Positions 6,332 through 14,326 of a stretch of 18,977 nt of DNA are shown piece after piece; position 1 is the stretch's first letter; every line of letters begins with the position of its first letter. The position numbers were made by a program, and so were the translations under genes. This stretch comes from Candidatus Poseidoniaceae archaeon. GTDB lineage: Archaea; Thermoplasmatota; Poseidoniia; Poseidoniales; Poseidoniaceae. The notes under the pieces were generated by a model. That model did not search any database, was not told the DNA's origin, and saw only the letters and a list, made by a program, of their open reading frames with translations. Location of the stretch: the NCBI GenBank assembly GCA_013330925.1, contig DUHJ01000195.1, positions 1 through 18,977 on the forward strand, given 5' to 3'.

Positions 6332-7147
6332 TCACGCCATCGGTGCGACGGCTTCCCACGCCCAACGCGGTCGCGCTTCGAGTTCACAAGCCCGTTCCAA
6401 AAATGCCTGAAGACCAAGGTGGTCGGTGGGCGAGAGGCGGTTGAACACTTCGCCGAAATAGCGGTCCAACCGGTCCATGGAAAGTCCCGTGTGGTCGTGT
6501 GCCCGCCGGAGAACAGCTTCGCGCGCAGAAGGAATGGATTCGAAGGCGACCAAACGGTCCAGCAAAGCCTCGTGTGCCGCAGCCACGAGGTCTTTGGGCG
6601 TGTCTGCACGTGCCACGAAGACGCCGAAGACCATCGGGTAACCGGTTCGCTCCACCCAAGCCTGACTGAGGTCCAGTTGAACCAAGGATGGGTGCAGAGC
6701 AGCGCCGTCCAAAGCACGGTCACCAATGACCAATGCTCCGTCAGCAACCGAAAGCATTCCGTCGAGATCTGGGCCCATTTGCGTGTACGTCACGTCCAAT
6801 CCTCGTTCCTTGACCAACCAACGGAGGAGGGCCACGGAGGATGCGGAATCGGTTGGAACGGCAACGGTTCGCATGTTCTCGAGCGGTTCATTTCCAAACA
6901 AGAGCACGCTGCCGACTTCTCCAGCGGAACTGATGCCCACGTCGGGAACCAAGACCAGTTCCTCATGATGCCGAGCATAATCGGCCGCAGGGATGGGGGC
7001 CAGTACACAATCCCGCCGAAGGACGTGGCCGGTCAGCCATGCCGGAGGTGCTGCCAGCACCGACCATGACGGGTCCAACCCCGTGAACAGCGGATCGCAA
7101 TTGATGAAAGCGACCCGGCCGATGGTTCTGGTCCATGTTGCAGTCAT
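6332..7147 (-). CDS. mqnA: chorismate dehydratase MqnA
   Basis: First enzyme of the futalosine pathway: removes water from chorismate to give 3-enolpyruvoyl-benzoate. 271 residues with the family pattern: IGRVAFINCDPLFTGL (9-24), VLAPIPAADYARH (48-60), LVPDVGISSAGEVGSVLLF (66-84, the S-x-G-x-V-x-SV-x-LF element), VAVPTDSASSVALLRWL (95-111) and DGALVIGDRAL (136-146). The C-terminal helical part is as expected for the periplasmic-binding-protein fold. The ATG follows GAGGTG by 5 nt and lies 9 bp after the mqnE stop, so mqnE and mqnA are almost certainly one transcript. The order mqnE-mqnA-mqnD gives three steps of the pathway in a row. mqnB and mqnC are not in the window. Confidence 0.93.
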   Translation of the reverse strand: MTATWTRTIGRVAFINCDPLFTGLDPSWSVLAAPPAWLTGHVLRRDCVLAPIPAADYARHHEELVLVPDVGISSAGEVGSVLLFGNEPLENMRTVAVPTDSASSVALLRWLVKERGLDVTYTQMGPDLDGMLSVADGALVIGDRALDGAALHPSLVQLDLSQAWVERTGYPMVFGVFVARADTPKDLVAAAHEALLDRLVAFESIPSAREAVLRRAHDHTGLSMDRLDRYFGEVFNRLSPTDHLGLQAFLERACELEARPRWAWEAVAPMA

Positions 7148-7152
7148 GGGAA

Positions 7153-7158
7153 CACCTC
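7153..7158 (-). promoter_or_regulatory. ribosome binding site of mqnA overlapping the mqnE stop
   Basis: GAGGTG on the minus strand shares two bases with the mqnE stop codon (TGA, 7159-7157) and lies 5 nt before ATG 7147. This suggests coupled translation of the two menaquinone genes. Confidence 0.65.
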
Positions 7159-8368
7159 AGTCCGCGGCCATCGTCAACCCACGGCGTTGCGGCACAGGCG
7201 GGGGGACAAAACGAGTGAAGGAGGTGTAATCCGAATTGCGCTCCCAAGGCTCGGCTCCAGCATCTTCGATGAGCCTCGCCATTCGACGCTTGTCGGCGTC
7301 GAGGGGAGCCGTTGACCCTGCCAAGTGCATGATGGATTCCTTGTGCACCGTCCCGTCGATGTCATCGGCGCCGAAGCGCAGGGCAAGTTCACCAAGACCG
7401 TCACCGACGTTCATTCGGTATGCCTTGATGTGAGGAATGCTGTCGAGCATCAGACGGGAGACGGCGATGGTTCGAAGCACTTCCGCACCGGTGGCCAATT
7501 GTGCTTCGGGTAAGCGTGTGTCGTCAGGAAGGAAGGGATACGGAACAAAGCACTGGAATCCGCCGGTGGCGTCCGCGACGTCGCGAAGCCTGAGCATGTG
7601 GACGACCCGCTGTTCCAACGTTTCCACCGTGCCAAACAACATCGTGCAGTTGCTGACATGTCCGAGTTCGTGCACCGTCGCGTGGATGTCGAGGTATTCC
7701 TGGCTGCTCTCCTTGCCGTTGCAGATGATGGCCCTCACATCGTCGTCGAGGATTTCAGCCCCGCCACCGGGGAGTTGATCCAAGCCTGCATCGAAGAGGC
7801 GTTGGAGCGTGTCACGAACCGACAAATTCGATTGTTGAGCAAGGTGTTTGACCTCCACCGCGGTCAAGGCTTTGATCGACACATGGGGGTAGGCCGCTTT
7901 CGCTCCGGAAAACATCGCCTCGTAGGTGGTCACGTCCCAATCAGGGTGCAAGCCACCGACGGAGTGCACCTCCGTTACATGGTCGGCATACCGCCCCAAG
8001 TCCTCGACGTAGGCTTCTGTGCTGAACGCATAGGCGTCGTCCTGGCGCTTAGAACGACGGAAAGCGCAGAAGCGGCAAGCAAGGGCGCAGACGTTGGTGG
8101 GATTGATGTGCACGTTATGGTTGAAGAACGCACGGTTTCCAAAGCGAGCTTCCTTGGCCAAGTGAGCCAGGCGACCAAGTTCTGGAAGGTCTGCATGGTG
8201 GTACATCAGCAACCCGTGTTCCAAGCCAAGACGACCGCCTTCCAGCAGGGTGTTCACGACTGGAGACAGTGCGTCGCTCCACGTTTCATTGGTAAGGGAG
8301 GCATGGAAGGTTTCGGCCCACGCCGGGCTGGCCCCAGCCGAGCGGTGTTCCGCACGGACGGCCCCCAT
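7157..8368 (-). CDS. mqnE: aminofutalosine synthase MqnE (radical SAM)
   Basis: Radical SAM enzyme joining 3-enolpyruvoyl-benzoate and SAM to make aminofutalosine. 403 residues. The [4Fe-4S] motif is CALACRFC (Cys94, Cys98, Cys101), preceded by NHNVHINPTNV, typical of the MqnE/MqnC/CofH group. Later motifs: EVHSVGGLHPDW, IKALTAVEVKHLA, LPGGGAEILDDDVR, NCTMLFGTVETLEQRVVHML, TGGFQCFVPYPF and IPHIKAYRMNVGDG. Together these fit MqnE better than MqnC or CofH: HINPTN rather than NINYTN, and the IH..VHELGHVSN.TML.G stretch. The start at 8368 is the only early ATG; its Shine-Dalgarno is weak, so the first ~20 residues are uncertain. It begins 25 bp after the ATPase stop. Confidence 0.88.
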   Translation of the reverse strand: MGAVRAEHRSAGASPAWAETFHASLTNETWSDALSPVVNTLLEGGRLGLEHGLLMYHHADLPELGRLAHLAKEARFGNRAFFNHNVHINPTNVCALACRFCAFRRSKRQDDAYAFSTEAYVEDLGRYADHVTEVHSVGGLHPDWDVTTYEAMFSGAKAAYPHVSIKALTAVEVKHLAQQSNLSVRDTLQRLFDAGLDQLPGGGAEILDDDVRAIICNGKESSQEYLDIHATVHELGHVSNCTMLFGTVETLEQRVVHMLRLRDVADATGGFQCFVPYPFLPDDTRLPEAQLATGAEVLRTIAVSRLMLDSIPHIKAYRMNVGDGLGELALRFGADDIDGTVHKESIMHLAGSTAPLDADKRRMARLIEDAGAEPWERNSDYTSFTRFVPPPVPQRRGLTMAAD

Positions 8369-8393
8369 GCGATTTTCTCTGGCCGGGAACCTT

Positions 8394-11306
8394 TCAAGGT
8401 GATGTTCCGACCGTATCCGCTTTGGTCAAGGCCAATCGCATGATCTTCCTGAATTCGTCCATGACCAAGACGGTGGACGCCACGAGGATCACCACGAACC
8501 AATCTTGTGATTCCAAGGTGGTTGTTTTCAACAGGTCACCGATCACCACGTCTCCAAAGGGGAGGCCAACGTCTGCGCCTTGGACGAAGATGAGCAACAG
8601 CCCCATCGAAATCAGTGTGGCGTAATTGATCGCTCGGTTTGAGAACACGCCAAGATCAAACACGATGGAGCGTTCACCTGAACGACAGTTCAGCACGTTG
8701 AACAACTGGTAGACGATAAACACGGAGAAGGCCATGGTGCGTGATTGCCGTAATTCTTGATCCCACGCCTCGTACAGTGGTCCCTCTCCGGCCTCCTCTT
8801 GTTCGAGGCATGACGCCACGTCAAAGTCAGCACCCATGCCCTGGCATGGCCCTGTGATCACCTCGCCGCCAGCAAGTCCGAACACGATCATCGTCCCTGT
8901 GACCATGACGACTCCAAGGAACAGAATCAGGCTGATGTCCTGGGCGTTCGGCAACGGTTCACTCACCGGTCGTGGAGGACGGTCCATGACCTCTCCATGC
9001 CGTTTCTCCATGCCCAAGGCGACCGCAGGCGGCCCGTCCATGAGGATGTTGATCACCAGAATTTGAGTGGCCGTCAGCGGCAATTCCCACCCCAGCACCA
9101 AGGTGCTGACGAACAAGAGCAGGACCGCTGCAACGTTCGTGGAAATTTGGTAACGTACGAAGTTCCTGATGTTGGAGTAGATCTTCCGACCTTCTTCGAC
9201 GGCCTGAACGATGTTGGCAAAGTTGTCGTCTTGAAGGATCATGTCTGCGGCGTCCTTGGCCACGTCAGTGCCCGCAATGCCCATCGCCACACCGATGTTT
9301 GCTTGAGCCAGTGCAGGCGCGTCGTTGACGCCGTCACCGGTCATCGCCACCACGTGACCCTTCTCTTGTAGGGCGGTGACGATCCGCATCTTGTCCATCG
9401 GCGTGACGCGTGAGTAGATGCTTGCACCTTCAGCTCGATGCTTGAGTTCGTCGTCGTCCATGTCCCGAAGTTCACGGCCGCTGATCGACGCTCCGTCATC
9501 GCAACCGAGGTCGTGGGCGATGGCCTCCGCGGTGGCTTGTTGATCACCCGTGATCATCTTGACGTCAATCCCGGCCCGATGGCAGCGTGCGATGGCATCC
9601 GCGACCTCGGCTCGTGGCGGATCGATGATGCCGACGGAACCGAGAAGCACCAAGTCGTGTTCAAGCGACACGTCTGGATCAAGGACTTCATCATCCCCGA
9701 GTTTTCGAGCGGCAAAGGTGATCACACGCATGGCGCGATCTGCAAGTGTGCCAACGCGGGCTCGGTAGTCAAGGGCTTCCTGTGCATCCATCGTCGTCGT
9801 GTCGCTCCCTTGGAACCGGTGGGAACAAAGCGGAAGCAGAGATGATGTTGCGCCCTTGACGAAGAGCCATCGCTCACCTTCGTATTCGTGGACGGTTGAC
9901 ATGCGCTTCCGGACGCTGTCGAACACCTGCTCATGCAGGCGGGGATGGAGGGAAGCGAACTTCGTGACATCACCGTTGATCTTCCATCCCGCCACGGCAC
10001 ATGCAGCGTCCGTCGGGTCACCAATGGCCGTCCAAAGCCCGTCGTCCTCTTGGACCACGGCGTTGTGCGACAACGAAAGTCCAGCAACAAGAAGGCGGAA
10101 AGGTTTGTCGCGTTGCAACGCAGCCATCGCCTCTTCATCGAGGGCATCAGACCCGCGCTTCAACGAACCTGTGGGCTTGTATCCCTCTCCGCCCACTTCA
10201 AAGCTCTCATGAAACGTTGCAAGTGCCTTGACGGTCATTTGATTCGTGGTCAGGGTACCCGTCTTGTCCGAACAGATGACCGTTGTCGAACCCAAGGTTT
10301 CGACGGCTTTCATTTGGCGGATGATGGCACGGTGCCGGGCCATGTTCCGCATGCCCAATGAGAGCGTGATGATGAGGATGATGGGGAGACCTTCAGGCAC
10401 GATGGCCACAAAGATGGCAATGGCCACGATGAATTGGTCAATGACCACGGAGAACAAGTCCCCTTGCCCGTCGATGATCGCCTTCCCAAGTTCGACGCCG
10501 ACAACGACAACGGCCACGACGAGGGCAATGAAACCGAGGAATCGACCGAGGGATTCCAACTTCAATTCCAAGGGTGTTTTCGGTGGTTCAGCCTCTTGGA
10601 TGTCGGTGGCGATCATGCCCAATTGCGTCTGCATGCCGATGCTGACGACCATGCCATGACCACGGCCCGTGGCCACCGTGGTGCCCATGTAGGCCATGTT
10701 GTCACGGTCCGCGAGAAGCAAGTCTTCTGCGAGTGGTTCCGCTCCCTTTTTTCGTGGAATGGATTCGCCGGTCAGGGCGGATTCATCGACGGTAAACTGC
10801 ATCACGCTGGTCAGCCGAACGTCTGCAGGGACCTTCTGTCCTTCTTCGAGGCGAACGACATCACCAGGCAGGAGCATGTCGGTTGGTATCTCTATGTCCC
10901 TTCCCTCACGAACCACGACGCATTGGCTGATGGCGCTGGATTTGAGACGCTCAACGGCTTCCTCCGCCTTGCCTTCTTGCCAGTATCCGAACGCGGCGTT
11001 GCCGGTCAGCACGATGAAGATGAAGATGGCATCACCGGGCTTATCCGGGTGGATAGCGAGGGCGATCAGCGCTGCACCGATGAGGAGGAAATTCAGTGGA
11101 TCGTTGTACTGATTGAGAAACCGCAACCATGCAGGTTCCTTGGCTTTGGACGTGAGGCGATTGAACCCATGCCGCTCGCGGAGGTCAAAGACTTGGGAGT
11201 CACCGAGGCCATCGGGACCCGATTCCAACTGTTCAGAAACGCGTTCGGTTTCCAAGGCATGCCAAGGAATACCTTCTCCCCTTTGGAGATGGTCCGTGGG
11301 ACCCAT
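8394..11306 (-). CDS. P2-type cation-transporting P-type ATPase (Ca2+-ATPase-like)
   Basis: 970 residues, full length for a P2 pump. Visible in order: cation-ATPase N-terminal domain (WHAL..ERVSEQL..GPDGL); actuator loop with TGES (179-182); M4 with AIVPEGLP (302-308); phosphorylation site CSDKTGTLT (Asp347 phosphorylated); KGA (484-486) in the nucleotide domain; hinge TGDGVND (656-662); M5 and M6; and four further C-terminal helices. PEGLP in M4 and N.. .DG in M6 (Asn753, Asp757) fit Ca2+-type pumps. In M5, ISTNVAAV has Ala727 where the two-site SERCA enzyme has Glu771, so only one ion site may remain, as in PMR1/SPCA pumps (inference). A luminal/external M7-M8 loop holds Cys821 and Cys833. 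AGGG lies before ATG 11306. Head of the long minus-strand run; possible Ca2+, Mn2+ or other cation. Confidence 0.93.
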   Translation of the reverse strand: MGPTDHLQRGEGIPWHALETERVSEQLESGPDGLGDSQVFDLRERHGFNRLTSKAKEPAWLRFLNQYNDPLNFLLIGAALIALAIHPDKPGDAIFIFIVLTGNAAFGYWQEGKAEEAVERLKSSAISQCVVVREGRDIEIPTDMLLPGDVVRLEEGQKVPADVRLTSVMQFTVDESALTGESIPRKKGAEPLAEDLLLADRDNMAYMGTTVATGRGHGMVVSIGMQTQLGMIATDIQEAEPPKTPLELKLESLGRFLGFIALVVAVVVVGVELGKAIIDGQGDLFSVVIDQFIVAIAIFVAIVPEGLPIILIITLSLGMRNMARHRAIIRQMKAVETLGSTTVICSDKTGTLTTNQMTVKALATFHESFEVGGEGYKPTGSLKRGSDALDEEAMAALQRDKPFRLLVAGLSLSHNAVVQEDDGLWTAIGDPTDAACAVAGWKINGDVTKFASLHPRLHEQVFDSVRKRMSTVHEYEGERWLFVKGATSSLLPLCSHRFQGSDTTTMDAQEALDYRARVGTLADRAMRVITFAARKLGDDEVLDPDVSLEHDLVLLGSVGIIDPPRAEVADAIARCHRAGIDVKMITGDQQATAEAIAHDLGCDDGASISGRELRDMDDDELKHRAEGASIYSRVTPMDKMRIVTALQEKGHVVAMTGDGVNDAPALAQANIGVAMGIAGTDVAKDAADMILQDDNFANIVQAVEEGRKIYSNIRNFVRYQISTNVAAVLLLFVSTLVLGWELPLTATQILVINILMDGPPAVALGMEKRHGEVMDRPPRPVSEPLPNAQDISLILFLGVVMVTGTMIVFGLAGGEVITGPCQGMGADFDVASCLEQEEAGEGPLYEAWDQELRQSRTMAFSVFIVYQLFNVLNCRSGERSIVFDLGVFSNRAINYATLISMGLLLIFVQGADVGLPFGDVVIGDLLKTTTLESQDWFVVILVASTVLVMDEFRKIMRLALTKADTVGTSP

Positions 11307-11333
11307 GTTTCCCTACGACGAAATGGTCCATCC
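11307..11333. other. 27-bp divergent gap between ATPase and OPT transporter
   Basis: Only 27 bp separate the two start codons if the transporter begins at ATG 11334 (90 bp if it begins at GTG 11397). I see no TATA-like element (TTTAWA) in 11307-11400 on either strand, so any promoters are weak in sequence or lie inside the 5' coding ends. Confidence 0.5.
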
Positions 11334-13451
11334 ATGAAGGTGATGGTCCGAGACCACCTCCGATGCTTTGACGGTGAACGGACGATTCGGGGTGTCGTGA
11401 GCGCCACGGAGGACCCCTTCATTCCCCCCGACGTGACCATCCCTGAGTTGACCGTTCGTGCGGTCGGAGTGGGCATCGTTCTCGGCGTCCTCATGACGGC
11501 AGCAAACGCATACTTGGGGCTCTATGCAGGGATGACGGTTTCCGCCAGCATCCCCGCCGCCGTGATGTCGATGATCATCCTTCGGTTGATGTTCAACGAC
11601 GTGACCATCCTCGAGAACAACAGCGTCCAAACCATGGCCAGCGCCGGAGAAAGCTTGGCCGCGGGTGTCATCTTCACTGTGCCTGCCTTCCTTGTCGTTG
11701 GCCTCTGGACCGACATCAATTGGGGCATCACCTTGGCCATCGCCTTGTTGGGTGGGTGGCTCGGGACCATGTTCACCATCGCCCTCAGGCGCTTGTTCAT
11801 CGTCGAAGAAGCCCTGCCCTACCCGGAGGGTGTTGCCTGCCGCGAAGTCTTGGTCGCCGGTGAAGAGGGCGGTGATGGGATGGTCGCGATTCTGTACGCC
11901 CTCGGCATTGGGGCCCTGTACGGTTTCGTGGTGAAGGTCACGGCCTCCGTTCACCATGCCGTTGAAGGCGCCATCAATTTCCTCGGCACCCGACTCTATG
12001 CGGGTGCTGATCTGTCCGTCGCGCTGTTCTCGGTCGGTTTCATCGTCGGCCTGCGGATTGCTTCGTTCATCTTCCTGGGTGGTGTGATCGGGTTCGGCAT
12101 CCTCACGCCCGTGTACGGTCTCATCAATGGATGGCCGGAAGGTGACCTCGCAGCGGGTTTCACCTCCATTTTCCTCAGCCAAATCCGCTACATCGGGGTC
12201 GGCGCAATGGTGGTGGGAGGTGTCCACACCCTTTGGACGATGAGGACCACCATCATCGAAGGCCTCTCTGGGGCGTTCAAGGCAGGTGACGGCGAAGCCG
12301 AACGTTTGTTGCGCACGGAACAAGACATTCCCCTGCGCTATGTTGCCATGGCGGTTGGTGTCTTGGTCATCCTGACCTTCTTGTTTTACTGGCAGACGAC
12401 CGGTTCATTGGTGCTCGCGCTTGCAGGGGCCCTTTTCCTCGCCTTGGTGGCGTTCTTCTTCAGCGCGGTTGCCGGGTATATTGCCGGTGTGGTTGGTTCC
12501 TCCAATTCCCCGGTGTCAGGCATGACGATCGCCACGCTGCTGTTCACCGTGTTGTTGGTCTGGGTGGTCGGTGATCTCATCCTCAACTTGGCCACCGAGG
12601 AGCTCATCCTTGCGACCCTGCTCATCGCAGCTGTGGTCGCTTCTTCGAGCGCCATTGCAGGAGACGTGATGCAGGACCTGAAGACAGGAAACATGGTCGG
12701 TGCAACGCCGTGGAGGCAACAGACCGCAGAAGTGGTCGGTGTGACGGTCGGAGCTTTGGTCATTGGACCGGTGCTGAGTTTGCTCCACAACGCCTTCAGA
12801 ATTTCCGCCACGGCTTGCCTCGCCGACCCGCTCCCGGGCGATCCCACCTGCTCCAGGGCTTTGTTTGCTCCACAAGCAGAGTTGATCGGGGCCATCGCAC
12901 AGGGTGCCTTTGGTGGTTCGATCAACATCCAAATGGTCATGCTTGGGGTCCTCTTTGCCCTCGCCCTCATCCGGCTGAAAATGCCGGTCATGTCGGTCGC
13001 CATTGGCCTCTATTTGCCGCTCAAGCTCTCGGTCCCTATCATGCTCGGTGGCTTGATTGCAGCCACGATGGGGGGTGTCATCGTCCGCCGCATTGACGGG
13101 GATATGGAAGGGGAGCCGTCGGTCGAAGCCAAGAATGCCGTGGACACCATGCAAGCACGTGGCGTGCTCATTGGCGCCGGATACATCGCGGGAGAATCCC
13201 TCCTCGGCGTGCTGTTGGCCGTCATGATCGTGCTTGACGTCGACTTGTCCGCCATGCTTGGCATCACGGCGTTGGGGGACCTTGCCTCGCTCTTGTTCTT
13301 CCTGTGGTTCGTGGGCGTCTTTGTTGCGCTCGTGTCGCAAACCATGCCACGAGGAATCACACCGGGCATGGTGGTCGCTGTGATCGTCGGGTCTGTGCAG
13401 CGCACGCTTCAACGCATGATTCCAAGCGTGTTGCGCCCTGACGAGTCCTGA
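11334..13451 (+). CDS. OPT-family (oligopeptide-type) transporter
   Basis: Multi-pass membrane transporter of the OPT superfamily (TC 2.A.67), which moves small peptides or metal-chelate complexes with protons. About 705 residues from ATG 11334. Signature: PFIPPDVTIPELTVRAV, MTAANAYLGLYAGMTVSASI and NNSVQTMASAGESLAAGVIF near the N-terminus; GNMVGATPWRQQTAEVVGV and later LYLPLKLSVPIMLGGL and MPRGITPGMVV near the C-terminus. I count at least a dozen strongly hydrophobic stretches. The frame extends upstream to 10434, but that region is antisense to the ATPase. GTG 11397 would give 684 residues starting just before DPFIPP, as in many relatives, and is a good alternative start; no clear Shine-Dalgarno supports either. 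Substrate is not deducible. Confidence 0.92.
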   Translation: MKVMVRDHLRCFDGERTIRGVVSATEDPFIPPDVTIPELTVRAVGVGIVLGVLMTAANAYLGLYAGMTVSASIPAAVMSMIILRLMFNDVTILENNSVQTMASAGESLAAGVIFTVPAFLVVGLWTDINWGITLAIALLGGWLGTMFTIALRRLFIVEEALPYPEGVACREVLVAGEEGGDGMVAILYALGIGALYGFVVKVTASVHHAVEGAINFLGTRLYAGADLSVALFSVGFIVGLRIASFIFLGGVIGFGILTPVYGLINGWPEGDLAAGFTSIFLSQIRYIGVGAMVVGGVHTLWTMRTTIIEGLSGAFKAGDGEAERLLRTEQDIPLRYVAMAVGVLVILTFLFYWQTTGSLVLALAGALFLALVAFFFSAVAGYIAGVVGSSNSPVSGMTIATLLFTVLLVWVVGDLILNLATEELILATLLIAAVVASSSAIAGDVMQDLKTGNMVGATPWRQQTAEVVGVTVGALVIGPVLSLLHNAFRISATACLADPLPGDPTCSRALFAPQAELIGAIAQGAFGGSINIQMVMLGVLFALALIRLKMPVMSVAIGLYLPLKLSVPIMLGGLIAATMGGVIVRRIDGDMEGEPSVEAKNAVDTMQARGVLIGAGYIAGESLLGVLLAVMIVLDVDLSAMLGITALGDLASLLFFLWFVGVFVALVSQTMPRGITPGMVVAVIVGSVQRTLQRMIPSVLRPDES

Positions 13452-13498
13452 CGTGGAATGTGAAAGGATGAAAGGCCCACCTCAAGGGTTCGCCGGCG

Positions 13499-14326
13499 AT
13501 GACCGCCGACATCGATGCACTCGAAGAGCAAGCCCGACGTTGTCGAGTTGAAATCGTCAAGATGGTTCACCGTGCCCAAGCGGGTCATCCCGGTGGTTCA
13601 CTGTCGGAAATCGACCTCTTGGTCGGACTGTACGGAAGCGTCCTGAACGTGCGACCCGACGAACCGGACTGGGAAGACAGGGACCGATTCGTGCTCTCGA
13701 AGGGCCACGCGTCCCCAGGCATGTACGCCGTGCTTGCAGAGCATGGATTCATCCAGCATGAAGACCTGAAATCGTACCGCGTCAAAGGTGGCGTCTGCCA
13801 AGGGCACGTCGACATGAAGTGGTGCCCAGGCGTCGATTTTTCAGCAGGCTCCCTCGGCATGGGCCTCTCCTTTGGCCTCGGTTGCGCCCTTGCGGCCAGG
13901 CTCGACGGTTCCGACCGAAATGCATGGGTCATGCTTGGCGACGGTGAAGTGCAAGAAGGCAGCGTCTGGGAAGCGGTCATGGCCGCAAAGCACCACAACG
14001 TTGGCAACCTGAAGGCGATCGTTGACGTCAACCGCATCCAAAACGACGACTTCTGCATCGAGCAAATGGAGTTGCATGACTTGGAAGCGACCTGGGCATC
14101 TTTCGGTTGGGAAGTGTTCAGCGTTGACGGCCATGACATGAGTGCGGTCGTCGGGGCCTTGATGGCTGTTGCAGCCCACTCTGAAGGTCCCGCTGTGTTG
14201 CTCGCTCAAACCGTCAAGGGCAAGGGCGTCTCCTACATGGAAGACAACCCCTCCTTCCACGGAGCTGCGCCGAACGACGAGCAATTTGCTCAAGCCATGG
14301 TCGAACTCGGGGAGGTGGCGGCATGA
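13499..14326 (+). CDS. transketolase, N-terminal subunit
   Basis: 275 residues forming the thiamine-diphosphate-binding (PP) half of a split transketolase, which moves two-carbon units in the non-oxidative pentose phosphate pathway. Seen: AGHPGGSLS (His30), LSKGHASPGMYAVL (His70), GGVCQGHVD, SAGSLGMGLSFGLGCAL, and the ThDP/Mg2+ motif GDGEVQEGSVWEA (147-159) ending about 30 residues later in VDVNRIQ (Asn178). The C-terminus has TVKGKGVSYMEDNPSFHG as usual. The stop TGA overlaps the start ATG of the next gene (ATGA), so both halves are coupled. A 47-bp gap follows the transporter. The ATG at 13499 has only a weak upstream site. Confidence 0.94.
   Translation: MTADIDALEEQARRCRVEIVKMVHRAQAGHPGGSLSEIDLLVGLYGSVLNVRPDEPDWEDRDRFVLSKGHASPGMYAVLAEHGFIQHEDLKSYRVKGGVCQGHVDMKWCPGVDFSAGSLGMGLSFGLGCALAARLDGSDRNAWVMLGDGEVQEGSVWEAVMAAKHHNVGNLKAIVDVNRIQNDDFCIEQMELHDLEATWASFGWEVFSVDGHDMSAVVGALMAVAAHSEGPAVLLAQTVKGKGVSYMEDNPSFHGAAPNDEQFAQAMVELGEVAA
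14311..14318 (+). promoter_or_regulatory. ribosome binding site of the transketolase C-terminal gene
   Basis: GGAGGTGG lies within the last codons of the N-terminal subunit gene. Its GGAGG core is 7 nt before ATG 14323, next to the ATGA overlap. This favours equimolar synthesis of the two halves. Confidence 0.6.

Noticed and set aside
6295..6747. Upstream extension of mqnD giving 446 residues
   Set aside because: The extra N-terminal residues are out of frame with, and inside, mqnA and have no family similarity. The MqnD pattern begins right after ATG 6294.
10434..11333. 300-codon upstream extension of the OPT transporter
   Set aside because: It lies fully antisense to conserved ATPase motifs, and no transporter-like sequence appears before ATG 11334.
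11313..12323. 336-residue open frame antisense to the OPT transporter
   Set aside because: The composition is rich in His, Asp, Gly and Arg, typical of the reverse complement of a hydrophobic membrane gene. No motifs; the plus-strand gene is secure.
12516..13412. 298-residue minus-strand frame within the OPT transporter
   Set aside because: Shadow frame with His/Asp-rich low-complexity composition and no motif.
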